Source of the DNA: Cadophora sp. MPI-SDFR-AT-0126 | Taxonomy: Eukaryota; Ascomycota; Leotiomycetes; Helotiales; Ploettnerulaceae | NCBI GenBank assembly: GCA_020747065.1 | Contig: JAGMVK010000008.1 | Location: 1,426,001-1,490,000, forward strand | Direction: 5' to 3' | DNA: 64,000 nt | Part shown: positions 34,989 through 45,665 of the stretch, piece after piece | Numbering within the stretch: position 1 is the stretch's first letter | Layout of the letters: each line of letters starts with the position of its first letter | Notes under the pieces: model-generated | The model's database searches: none | Told to the model about the DNA's origin: nothing | What the model saw: only the letters and a program-made list of their open reading frames with translations | Translations under genes and position numbers: made by a program

Positions 34989-35692
34989 AATGGAGATACT
35001 TGGCCATTCGAGAGTCTATGATATTGTGTTGAACGATGCAATTTCACGAAAGCCCTCATTTGCTGGGACTGAACCTAGAAACGTGAGTTTCAAGGTTGGA
35101 ATGGCAGAATCGCTCTTGCACTTTGGTATCTTTGATTTATCGCTGCTTCTGGAATCGTGAAGAGGCACATATCTCACTTGCTGAGAAATCGACCGTTACT
35201 CCTCCCTACCTAAGTACACATGTGAAATGGCTCCTTCATCATCGTTCTTGCAAAGTTTCTAAGATTTCTCTGCGAACAATAGACAATCCAAACTACAGCA
35301 TATTATCCGGGAGCTGAATTCTTCTGTTTTGCTTAGCTTTAAGGTTTGGAATATCGCAAGAATTCCGGCTTCACAGATCCACACCGCGGAACGCGTTTTC
35401 ACCTTGCATCATCCCTGGTTCGAAGCATCAATACAAGCTGTCCCACGAAGTCGAGGCACTTCAAGATATTCTCACCCTCGGATCCATGCCAATTACCGAG
35501 TCATCGAGTCTTGTCTCACTGTCATAGACTTCTCAGTGCATCATCCAGACAGTGGAATCATTATTGACACAAATTCAAAACGTATGCCAGGTGCTACAAT
35601 CAGAGGCCTTCAGCAAGTCGGTGTATATCAAGTCGAAAGAATCGGGAACTGATGAGTTTGCAGAAGAGTTCTCACAAATCCATTTTCTTGGA

Positions 35693-36537
35693 ATGTCGAA
35701 ACATTCAGATGAGATCTCGAGCGGCCTGTGGAAGCATCGTCAGGATGGTTCAGCAGATGCAGAGAAACAGTATGGCGCTCAGGAGGAACTAACAGGAGGC
35801 GCCACAGTTAAAGCCTTCATCACCAGAACTGAGAAGGAGAAGACCTATAACAAGTACTTGATTCTCGTCCAGGGCAACCACTTCGTTCTACGACTTTTTG
35901 TAGTCGTCGACGCATCTTTGTCTCTGTACTCAATCCTGAGCTCCGTCATGACATTCCGATTAGCACACCACAAATCAGGTCACCCTTTAGTCTTCATTCA
36001 GGGATCGGGAAATATTTCGGCTCTACCGTTGATTGTCTTTGCTAGCATCACAGGTGCAAACATTGTGTTCGATTTCTTCTTCTTGATCAGCTTCTGCTGC
36101 TTACCAAAGAAAGTAAGTTTACTAATTGACTATCTCTCTTTCTTAACGTGTCTAACAGCCGTCACAGTCAGCAAATATTCACGGCTTGTTCTTCAATATC
36201 ATTCATGTAGTCGTATTCGGAACTGCGCCTGGGGCTTTCCTTGTGCTCAGCAAACACATGAGCTCTTCGGGCGATCTCTGGTAAGTCATAATGAACACTT
36301 GGCAATTTGAAGCTCATCAATTACTGCAGGGCATGGCCTTGTAACAACCAGGAGATCGGAATCACGAGCGATGCTCTTGACTTCGGACAATTGTGTCACA
36401 CCCTTGGCCTAGGATGGAAGTTCAGTATCCCACATGTCTGCTTTGAGGGTCTCTCTTTATTTCTCTCATTCATCGGCTTTGTCATCTCAAAACACATGCA
36501 ATACATTCGGTACGGTACTTTTGAGAGACTATGCTAG
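35693..36537 (+). CDS. four-TM membrane protein, function unknown; upstream part possibly broken
   Basis: The exons are 35693-36112, 36159-36280 and 36330-36537, joined in frame through clean GTAAGT donors and giving 249 aa from the first usable ATG. Four hydrophobic helices are visible: HFVLRLFVVVDASLSLYSI, PLIVFASITGANIVFDFFFL, GLFFNIIHVVVFGTAPGAF and VCFEGLSLFLSFIGFVISK. A soluble N-terminal part precedes them. The same frame stays coding-like further upstream: about 35390-35524 encodes a helical segment with VEALQDIL, and 35528-35692 encodes ESLLTQIQNVCQVL. The two are separated by an in-frame TAG at 35525-35527. The true protein may therefore start upstream and be interrupted, or an unresolved intron may remove the stop. 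I know no family for it. Confidence 0.55.
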
Positions 36538-36567
36538 CTTCTTGCTGTGCTTCGTATCTGGACTTGA

Positions 36568-36893
36568 CTTCAGTCCTTGCTAGATCGATTGAGAGGTTCG
36601 AAGGATGCTTGTAAGACCATGACGAAAACTTTTCAGGAGATCATGGAGTATAATGCACAGTACTTGGAATGGTTGATGATAGTCAGATCGGCCGACCTGG
36701 TAGGTCAAGATTCTCAGAAACACAGGTGGGACCACGAACATCAATAGGTATAATTGCAATTCAAGGCTGACCTGCACTAGTCTATCCTTCATCTCATCTT
36801 CAGACGAGAACGCACGGCATGAAGTTGATCGACGAAAACCTTGCACGTCTTGAGAACCGAGACTTGTGCAACGGAACTCCGTATGGCTTCTAG
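36568..36893 (+). pseudogene. possible decayed coding fragments (helical, STAND-N-like)
   Basis: Two short stretches without their own ATG gene structure read like coding sequence. The stretch 36568-36747 includes LDRLRGSKDACKTMTKTFQE, which resembles the helical N-terminal segments of fungal STAND/NACHT-type proteins, and ends in TAG. The stretch 36804-36893 encodes LIDENLARLENRDLCNGTPY and also ends in TAG. I cannot join them confidently to each other or to the membrane-protein gene before them. Confidence 0.25.
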
Positions 36894-37797
36894 CAAACCA
36901 ATGTTCAGAAAATTGCCCGACAACACTGCGCTATCATACCCAGCACCCAAGATATCTGGCTACCATCAACCACCTTTGTATCTGTCCCACACCATGTCTG
37001 CCTACACCGCCCAAAAGTACACCGCCAGGACAGGTTTCCCATGGAAGCCGTTCGTCATCAGTCGTACCAGTTCGGATCACCGGTCTTAGAAGGTTCTTCG
37101 TGTATGCGCGTAGCCGGTTGGGAGCTGTTTTTTCCGATTGTTTTGCCTCTTTAGCAGGGATAGACGAGGATTTATTTATGTGAAAAGTGTTTCATCGACT
37201 ACAGTTGCAGTTTAATGGCTCTGACAGGTGTTGTGCTAAACAATTTGCGGACACGTTGGGCCATGCGGTCCGGTTACCACAGAGCTGGTGGTACAGCAAA
37301 CGTTGAAACGCAACCAGGCTGGATTGTTTGATGGGCAACCTGGAGAAGCTCCCGTTGCCAAGCTTCTTTACTTCAAAAGTTTCAATTTTACCTGGCTTAA
37401 TATAAGCCAGCTTTGTTTGGAAAAGCTGGATACGGGTGGAGAGATGTTGACATGACCTGGGTATAAAAAAAGGTAAATCTAGACCTGACCTGACCTGGCC
37501 AAGTTGTTTTCATGTCGGCAGCACCGCATCGTTACACGCGTGTACAGAAAAGCCACGTGGTTTTGCATGACTTTTCGATCCTGTGTCTGCAATTATGTCG
37601 GTATATCGGATGCCAACTTGTATAAGTCGGCGTAACCTCGGTGGGCAAGGCTGGACTGTTGTGGACTTCCCCTCGACGAACATCAATAAAGGAAGCGAGA
37701 CCCACGCTAGACTAAAAAAATATCTTTTTTCCGTTTGCCATGACATACCTAATTGCTGAAACGACAACTTCATCTTCACAGTCGTTTTGTAGCAAGG
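36894..37797. other. intergenic region upstream of tyrosinase
   Basis: About 0.9 kb. Frames near 36.9-37.1 kb are Pro/Thr-rich but conflicting in three phases. The rest is non-coding, including a GACCT-based short repeat near 37480-37500. Confidence 0.4.
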
Positions 37798-37804
37798 TAT
37801 AAAC
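37798..37804 (+). promoter_or_regulatory. TATA box of the tyrosinase gene
   Basis: TATAAAC lies about 50 bp upstream of the ATG at 37850, implying a very short leader if used. Confidence 0.5.
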
Positions 37805-37849
37805 GCTCACCTCCTCTGGATAAGCTTGACAGCCTCCCACACCTTCAAA

Positions 37850-40258
37850 ATGCTTCGTCAACTCGTTGTCGTCTTGGGATTGATCGCTTCATGTCTCGCA
37901 GTCGCCGTTCCCACAACATACGCCATTAATGGCACCCACACCGGTACGAAGAGACAAGCAGGTTCTCCAAGACCAATTCGACGAGACATCCTTGATCTCC
38001 AGAAGGATGTTCCATCATGGTGAGACAGTCCCCCGATCCAGCGCCTCGAGCTCCCTAAGGCTCAGTTTCTGCACACGTCGAATATCTCCTCACCATTGCT
38101 CTCAAATGGACTCACGAGACAGTCTATCTGAGTCACATCTTGGACCGTCTCCAATATACAGATGCTAACTTTTCCATTCCCAGGTCTCTCTATATACAAG
38201 GTCTCAATGCTCTCCAGGCCAAGCCGGAGGATTTCTTTCTTTCTTATTTCCAGATTGCTGGGATCCATGGACGTAAGTACAACATCAATTCCTCTCCCGC
38301 CTCTGTAAATCTGAGGAGAAATGGAGCGCGTCTTTACGAAGACAGGACTAACATTAAGCAGGACCGTATTATCCTTGGGGTGATGCTGCCCAAGCCCCAG
38401 GAGCACCAACTACTGGTTATTGTACCCATGGTGAGTCAGAAGAATCACAATTTAGTTGAAGAATTGAAAATGAAGCTGGAAATGGAACTAATTGGCCATA
38501 GGTTCTGTTCTGTTCCTGCCATGGCATCGCCCATATCTAGCTCTGTACGAGGTGAGAGACTCCAAGCCACTCCTCATGGACAGCCTCTGACATTTCTGGA
38601 GCAATTGATAGGCGCCACTGTTCAGGACCTGGTCAAGACGTATCCGCCAGCTCTGCAAGCTACATACCAAGTAAGTCCTCTCTCTCCAGCAGTGTAATCA
38701 GCTTCCTAACCAAGGTTTTCATCTACAGCCCGCCGCAAATAATTTCCGTATTCCATACTGGGACTGGGCTACCATCCCGACTATGCCAGCTGTTGTCAAC
38801 CAACCTACTATCACCATTACGACAGGTTCCGGGGTTCAGAGTGTCAGAAATCCATTGTATCGGTACAACTTCCAAAACTTCCCTCTCAACCCCACCTACT
38901 TCCCCACCGACAGCAACGTAGCTGGAGATGCTTGGTTGGCAAAATACCCATACACAGTTCGGGGCGCTCCCGACTACCTCAACTCGCCGTCTAATCCTAA
39001 CCTGGCCAATAATGCACTGCTAAACAGCAATCTCAAGAGCAGTACTGTAAGTTTCATTCGGCTCCCCTATTTCGAAGGGAGATTCTATCTCTCTTCGTCT
39101 TCGCATCTATCCCCCGCTGATGTCATGTATCAGTACTATGCTTTGGTCAAGCCTACCACCTTCAATGAGTTTGGAACCACTGCAACACAGGGTACTTCGA
39201 TTGAGGCTGTCCACAATCAAGTGCATGGCTGTATTGGAATGACGGGTGGCCATATGTCGATTTTGAGCTATTCTGCGTTTGATCCTATCTTGTAAGTCAT
39301 CCATTCGAAATTTTAACCCGTAATATAGGTCTCATCTTTTCATACTAACAAAATACTTCTAGTTGGTTGCATCACGTCAACGTCGACAGATTGTTTGCAC
39401 TCTACCAAGCCATCAATCCGAACACCTATGTTACCCCGCAGATCGATCAATTCGGAACGTATGCATTGACGCCAAATACGCTAGATACTGCCACAACACC
39501 CCTTGCGCCATTTGCTCCAACCGGTGCTGGACCGTACTTCACCTCCACATCAGCCCGTCTGACAAGCACCTTCGGCTACACATATCCTGAGATCCAGGAC
39601 TGGACGCAATCACCAGCACAATTGAAAGCCAACGTCACGGCTGCTATCAATAGGCTATACGGTCCGACTGGAGCTCAGCTCAGTACTAGAACTGGAGCGA
39701 TGGAATCGAGAACACACGTTCCGAAGAAGCAGACAACTGAATGGTCAGTGGGAATCAAGGTATCAAAGTTCGATCTCATGGGCGAGCGATTCATCATCCG
39801 TCTGTTTCTAGACGCAGTCCCAAAGGATCCGAATGATTGGCCAATGGCTTCGAGCTGTGTCGGTTCATTCATGGTCTTTCCACCGCCACATACTGGTGGC
39901 GCACCATATCCTGAAGTCATCGCATACTCCGAAGTCAGCTTGGTGGATGGGTTGGCTCATCTGGGCAGAGACGCGACTGATACTCACGGCGTGAGAAAGT
40001 TTTTAAGAAGAGCTCTACAATGGAGAGTTCAGAAGGTAAGCTGCATCTTGATGAAGCATTTGTATATGAATAGTGCTCACTATCGCGTAGTTTGACGGAA
40101 CTGTTGTCCCAATCGAGCATGTTCCAAGCTTGATTGTTCGAGTACAAGAGGAAATGGTTACGATGGGTGAAGACATCACCGAGCTACCCAGTTATGGAGG
40201 GATGACACTACATCCGGATATCACTAGTGGTCGTGCTGGAGGATACGCCGAGACCTAG
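37850..40258 (+). CDS. tyrosinase (polyphenol oxidase), secreted type-3 copper protein
   Basis: Nine exons join in frame: 37850-38019, 38184-38272, 38362-38430, 38502-38551, 38602-38670, 38729-39046, 39134-39291, 39363-40035 and 40091-40258, giving 587 aa. The enzyme oxidises monophenols and diphenols to quinones (melanin-type chemistry). The N-terminus LVVVLGLIASCLAVAVP looks like a signal peptide. The CuA histidines lie in SYFQIAGIHG, GYCTHGS and FLPWHRPY. The CuB histidines lie in EAVHNQVHG and in FDPIFWLHHVNVDRLFALY, where the exon junction falls inside PIF. RIPYWDWA is the conserved segment between the sites. A C-terminal domain with ASSCVGSFMVF and the end HPDITSGRAGGYAET follows; fungal pro-tyrosinases carry such a lid that is cleaved for activation. 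All six copper ligands are present, so an active enzyme is expected. Confidence 0.93.
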
Positions 40259-40666
40259 ACTGCCTTTCAGGAGAATCTGATGCTGTGTAGCTGCAATTTA
40301 TGCGTGGCAGAACGGCAATGTGTTGGGAGACATGCAAGCTCATTCGCTTTGTGGAAATAGATCGCGTACATCATGATTCCGATAATGATCATCCATTAAT
40401 GACAGAAGATGAGACCGAAATTTTGTGCAACCGGTGAAACTGTTGTTTTCTTTCTTCCCTCGCCAAGCAGCTCTGATTCCTCGAAGATCGGCCCCTGAAG
40501 ATCAGCCCCTGAAAACAACAAACTAGAAGCTTCTTAAGCGAAGGCTAGCTTGTCACTTACCCCTCTTTGCCACGACACACCGCGTCGTCTTCGTGTCCTC
40601 CTGAATAATCGTCAGCTTCAAAATTTGGCTATCTAAGAGTCGAAGTCCTCAATCAACAACATTATC
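40259..40666. other. intergenic region
   Basis: This is 408 bp between the tyrosinase and MYND genes, both on the plus strand. No feature is visible apart from a short direct repeat of GATC-GCCCCTGAA near 40485-40512. Confidence 0.45.
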
Positions 40667-41571
40667 ATGGCGCCACCAAATTTCCCCAATGGCTTGGATC
40701 TCTACTCAATCGGATATGTCACTCTCAAATACCCAGAATTGGCTCCAGAAATTCCCGTCCCGCTTGGCAATATCGTCGGCGCCCTCCAGCACCAACCCAT
40801 GTCCGCACAGAACCATCATGTCTCCCAAATCGCTTCGCAGTATCTGGACGCTTTAATCGCCTACCAAGTCAGCGATGAGCCGTCTCTGAAAGACAAAAGT
40901 TCTCCCCAATAGTAGGTGCATCCTATGTTTTGATATGTCACCTTGAAACTATATTCTGTTCTGGGGCTTCACTAATATTTCCCTTTAGCTATTTGTCGAA
41001 TGCCCTCCTGCTCCTGAACTATCTCACCAGCAACCCCGACGTCTGCAAACGCATCGCCCAACACCCTACCCTCACAAACGACCTCATCGAAAAGATCCTC
41101 GCTCCCGATTTCCACGATGGCATGCGAGACGTTGTCAGACCCGCACTGGGATCTTTTCCTCCTGCCGGATTCGCAGAGGATTTCGGCAGTGTCCTGCAAT
41201 TCCTCTCGACCATGCTTCTTTACCAAGCTGAAATGCCATCCATACACCCACGAATCAAGGAGATAATACCGAAATTGAAGGAGTGGAAGAAGATGTACAA
41301 GAATAGCCATGTCAAGACCATCAGAAACGTGTGTGACCGTATGGTTGGGCAGATCAATGGTATGGATCCGGAGATGATTACAATGATGAGGAAGTTCCAG
41401 GAGGAGTCATTGGTCTGTGGTGTGGCTTCGTGTAGTGTCAAGGGTGCGACGGGCTTGACGGTTTGTGCTAGTTGTAAAATTCAACGGTACTGCGGACGAG
41501 ATCACCAGAAGGCCGATTGGAAGTATCACAAGCATATTTGCAACAAGGGTCTAGTGGAACCTGGACAGTAG
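40667..41571 (+). CDS. MYND zinc-finger protein
   Basis: Two exons, 40667-40911 and 40989-41571, give 275 aa. The C-terminus holds a MYND finger: CGVASCSVKG, then VCASCKIQRYCGRDHQ, then WKYHKHIC, with the full set of Cys/His ligands. MYND domains bind proline-rich partner peptides and are found in many transcription and signalling proteins. The region before it is helical (LSNALLLLNYLTSNPDVCKRI; MRDVVRPALGSFPPAGF) and I do not recognise it as a SET or other catalytic domain. Family-level function is therefore unknown. No signal or membrane segment is seen. Confidence 0.85.
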
Positions 41572-42305
41572 GAGGTGGACTGTGTATGGACAAGTCGGTG
41601 GGATCGATTGTTAGAGGATACGGAGTTGATGGAGATGCAGTTTGTAGATTTTTCTTCCGAGTTTCAGAGGTGCTATACTGGGCTTGGTGGGGATTAAAGC
41701 ACTTCCTCATAGTCGAAGACCACAGGAGAAAAGAGACCGTTCCAGCGATGAGCTCCAGCAATCTCGATTGCATGAACACTTTCCGTACAGGACTTTCAAT
41801 CACAAAGGAAGATCTCAGCAAGTGCTGATTCTACTTCACTCTCCTGCCAGGGGACTATGTGAAGCACATTTTTCACAGCACCAAACATCACCTTAAGGAT
41901 TGGCGATGTGTATGCATTTTCTCTTTCTTACTCAACCAAGGACAAATCTGAACCAAGTCGGGTTTCCTTGCATGTTGGCCGCTTGCGAAACTTGTGTGGT
42001 TTACTCGTAACTTTCTATACATTACTCTGGTTCTCATAAATTACTTGGAAAGGGAACAGAAATGTTTGCAATCAATGCCGTCTATTTTAAAGAATTTATG
42101 AAATGTAACGCAGCCAATGCAGTCCCAGTCCGCCATACTAAAGTGCTCATGCCTATGCTGATGCTACGCTTTTCCACGCTATGCACCGACAACCATGCTA
42201 TGCTTGTCCGTAATGCCATCAAATGCCAAAGTCAGGAACCAAAATGCAAAAAACAAAATCCATAAGCCCAGCTCTCTGTCAGTCTCTGCTCACTCCACCA
42301 TCCAT
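41572..42305. other. convergent intergenic region
   Basis: These are the 3' flanks of the MYND gene (+) and the small secreted protein gene (-). No coding signal is visible. Confidence 0.5.
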
Positions 42306-42704
42306 CTACTTGGAGCACTTCACAGCCGCAACAGACACAGCCTTCCCACCATTGAACTTAACACCCGCCTTCCCAAACCTGCCCCCAACCTTCTTGGTAG
42401 CAGCAGGATCAGAATAAGCTTGGCAAGTCACCCCGTTCTGACCGTTCAAGTTTGTGATGAACCCATCGGTGAATTTGCCGGAGATGAGCGTGATGGCGTT
42501 GTTGGTTGCTACTTCGCGCTGGATGGCAAGCTCGGAGAGACCGTTGAGTTGGACGCGCACTGTGTTGGCTCGCGCTTCGAGTGCGGCCTCGACTTCGGCG
42601 ATGGGTTCTGCGACGGCGATGGGTTCGGGAGAGGCAACTGGTGCGGCGAAAGAGAGGGCTGGGAGGAGGGCGAGGAGGGTGATGGTGAGAGTGGAGAATT
42701 GCAT
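42306..42704 (-). CDS. small secreted protein of unknown function
   Basis: This is a single exon of 132 aa. MQFSTLTITLLALLPALSFA is a clear signal peptide, followed by an Ala/Glu/Pro-rich propeptide-like stretch that ends near EARA. The mature part has only two Cys residues, in GVTCQAYSD and the terminal AVKCSK, which could form one disulfide. Between them it is Gly/Lys-rich (KVGGRFGKAGVKFNGGKA). I do not recognise a family. A good TATA box lies about 150 bp upstream on the same strand, supporting a real, transcribed gene. Confidence 0.75.
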   Translation of the reverse strand: MQFSTLTITLLALLPALSFAAPVASPEPIAVAEPIAEVEAALEARANTVRVQLNGLSELAIQREVATNNAITLISGKFTDGFITNLNGQNGVTCQAYSDPAATKKVGGRFGKAGVKFNGGKAVSVAAVKCSK

Positions 42705-42854
42705 TTTGATGGTTAAGAGGATTTGTTGTTTGTTTGGAGGTGTGAGCTGTAAAAGTGAAGCAGATTTGTTGGTTGAAGAGGTTGCTGAGTAGAGGGATGT
42801 AGTGAATTGTTCTGTTGATGAATTAAATGCCTCCTCACCAGGAGGAAAACATCA

Positions 42855-42862
42855 CTTATATA
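42855..42862 (-). promoter_or_regulatory. TATA box of the small secreted protein gene
   Basis: TATATAAG reads on the minus strand about 150 bp upstream of the ATG at 42704. Confidence 0.55.
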
Positions 42863-44141
42863 CTTTGCTCACCTAGGCTGAGTTCATATCCATCTCACGA
42901 TGCTCTACCGGCACTTCCATCATCCGTCATCTATGTCCCGAAATAACAAAGACACCAACGAACAATTGCACATTGGAACAAACAATCCAGCATAGCATCC
43001 TCCTCAGCCTCCCTCGAAATACGTTGTGCATCTCACCCTTCCAAAATACAAAGAAGCCATCTACCCAGCCCTGCCCGAGGAACACAAGTAAATTAACTCC
43101 ATATCTTCCCGCTAGAAGTGTCCAAATTAGCAACTCAAGACCCAAATTTCCACCGTAAGCTGATGAAAATACAGTGCCCTCTCATGACTTCCGTAACACA
43201 GAACACAGAGAAACATTCACGGCTAAATGGACCATAAGCCGCCAAGAAGTTCGACTGTCGTACCTTTCTATTGGGTATTTCGAGAGACGCGAGATTCATA
43301 TCATCCATTCTCTATGATCTATAAATGTCAGGTTGATGTGGGTGGTAAATTAGCCGCTAGCCGCGAGGCGTGCTTCTTCTTGTGGGATGTGGATATTTGC
43401 CGGGAGTTATTTAGGGGTCTTGCTTATTATTAGCTTTGTGGGATGGGATCGCGGGGTAAATTGGTTGGGAGATGGTGAGTTGGTAATTGGTGGTAGGTGT
43501 AATAAGCTTACCTCACGTGCATTGCATGCATGCATACATGCATACATGCACAGATAGAGACGTGGATGTTGAGGCTCGGCTCTGGGCGAGGTTGTTTGAC
43601 TGGTTTCGATGGATGGATTGAGGATTATTTCATGTTTCTTGGGAAAATTTGTCACTTCTTTGATATGATTTGGAAGCTACAATTTTACAGTACGAGAGTG
43701 TGTTTCAACGAGACTTGATTGTTTTGCGGTATTGGCCTAACAGTGCTGTAAGCCGTGCCCCTCTTTCGGCGAGGGAAGAAGGATTCTATTACGCGTCGAC
43801 GTTACCAACAGGTATTCTTTTGCAAAACCCAACATGGCTGATCCATGAATCTGCTTCTCTGCCCGCAGATGAGGCCCGAAATATATTGCACGAACAATTA
43901 ACAAAGTTCGTCGTATATGCACTTGGTTGACATAACATTGTGTAATGGTAATACTTCCAAGCGAAGGGTATGGCATGATTTTGTCCCATGATCGTGCGAG
44001 AAGCGTACTTTAAATTTGGAATTTCATGAATCTGCTGACTGGAAATAATAATCTTCAATGATGAACTCAGAAAGCGGAACCTAACGCCATCCTGAGTATC
44101 ACACTTTGCGCGTGCGGCACCTTTTGGTGAAGCTCACTAGT
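42863..44141. other. intergenic region
   Basis: About 1.3 kb between two minus-strand genes. The open frames here are short, overlapping and without motifs; I see no gene. Confidence 0.45.
43524..43550. repeat. CATG/CATA tetranucleotide tract
   Basis: An imperfect tandem array of GCATGCATGCATACATGCATACATGCA type lies in non-coding DNA. It is self-complementary in part and could form a hairpin. Confidence 0.8.
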
Positions 44142-45579
44142 TTACTCTTCATCATTGATCCTATAGACCAACTTCTGGCCACTAATCTTACCTTCCTTCA
44201 TCTATTGGAGAGATATGTCAGCTCAGCTCTATCCCGATATATTTCCATCTCAAGTCCAGGGATGATGCCGACTCCAAAAGCATCCTTTGAGACCCAAATC
44301 TCGGCCTCAACAAGTGCGAAAACGAAAGTGCATTTTTGGAAGTAAAGAATCAAACTCACCTCCATCATCCCCCCAAGAATGCCCTCCAATCCACCTTCCC
44401 TCTTACTGACCGGATGAGTCTTGATCCTCCCCTCCCTCAACAACTCATCACAAACCCCCACAAACCTCCTCGCGAGCAAATTATCCTCTTTCGAAGCAGG
44501 CCAAACCTCACCTTCCATCTCAAACTCCTCACCTGACACTGTGTATGCAAGGAAGAAGATGGTTTCAACATCGGGGCGTGACATGGGTACGGAAAGGAGG
44601 GTTACGTAGAGGAGTTTGCTGGTCGGGGATGTGGAAAGGGCCTGGGCGGAGATGGCGGATGAGGAGGGGACGGCGATGGTGTCGAATACTAGATGGAGAG
44701 TGTTGGATGTTATGGCGTTGATCTTGGTGCCAACTTCTGGATCGTGCTGCGAGGGAGTTAGTGAGCCGTTGGACAAGAGAGGTAGGAAGTCGGACGTAAT
44801 CAAAGACGTGATCGGCGCCGAGACTTTTCACGAAATCGAAATTTCGTGGCGATGCAGTGGTGATGACTGTCAGACCAGATCTAAATATTGCTGTTAGCAT
44901 AATGCTAGTACTCAATGAAATTCCGAAAAAGGAGGGTGGAAATGAAAAGTAAACATACAATTTCGCGACTTGAATCGCAAGCGAGCCGGTGGCCGACGAC
45001 CCGCCGTAAATCAAAATAAAAGGGCCACCGGTCTTCGCATCAACGGGGTAATTCAAGAAAGGTAATTCCAAGTGTCGATAGAATCCTAGTCCGACAGTTG
45101 CGAGACCACAAGGCAAAGTGGCTGCATCTTCGAAGGACATCTTGGGTGGGATTCGGAGCGTAAGATCGCCTTTCATGAGGATGTAGTTGGCGAAGGCGCC
45201 GGTGACGGGATTACGGTCGTTGGCTATTTTTTGATTAGTATTTACGCTTTGAAATTGCACATGGATAGACGGGAATCAATCTTGAGAGATGTGACTAAAT
45301 ACCTCCATGAGAGAACCCAGCGACTCGTTCTCCTTTCTTGAAGTTCTTCGTGACTCCCTTTCCCACTTCGACGACAATACCAGCTGCATCGACACCAAGA
45401 AGTGAGTATGTGAATGCCGGTGTTGGAGCTTCATCAAGAGTTTGCCAGTCAGTAGGGTTTATGGCTACAGCTACTGTCCGAACCAAGATAGAGTCGTCTG
45501 GTACATCTGGAATGGGTATTTCGGCCAAACGACTCTTGCCTTGAGCGATCTTGAGAAGGCCTTTGTTTGATGGAGCCAT
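44142..45579 (-). CDS. MDR-family oxidoreductase, enoyl-reductase / ToxD-like
   Basis: The minus-strand exons are 45579-45303, 45223-44959, 44880-44796, 44746-44360 and 44201-44142, giving 357 aa. This is the medium-chain dehydrogenase/reductase fold without the structural-zinc Cys set, as in quinone reductases and the trans-acting enoyl reductases of fungal polyketide pathways. Visible segments are VAINPTDWQTLDEAP, LGVDAAGIVVEVGKGV, ANYILMKGDLTLRIP, LPCGLATVGLGFYRHLELP, the NAD(P) loop ILIYGGSSATGSLAIQVAKL, and ASPRNFDFVKSLGADHVFDY. The end of the protein, KEGKISGQKLVYRI, is typical of this subgroup. Intron 3 uses a weak GTCCGA donor. No polyketide or peptide synthase gene lies in the window, so a role in secondary metabolism is not supported by context. 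Confidence 0.88.
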
Positions 45580-45658
45580 TGTGCAAAAGGTAGGTAGAAG
45601 AGGAGAGAGTGTGTTCACTTGGGATGAGAAAATTCTGAGGAGAAGGCAAATGAAGGAA

Positions 45659-45665
45659 ATTTATA
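45659..45665 (-). promoter_or_regulatory. TATA-like element of the MDR oxidoreductase gene
   Basis: TATAAAT reads on the minus strand about 80 bp upstream of the ATG at 45579. Confidence 0.45.

Noticed and set aside
43524..43550. CATG/CATA tract as a CRISPR-like or attachment site
   Set aside because: It is a simple tetranucleotide repeat without spacers, in a eukaryotic genome.
44142..45579. A polyketide biosynthetic cluster anchored by the ToxD-like enoyl reductase
   Set aside because: No polyketide synthase, peptide synthetase or other core gene within the window on either side.
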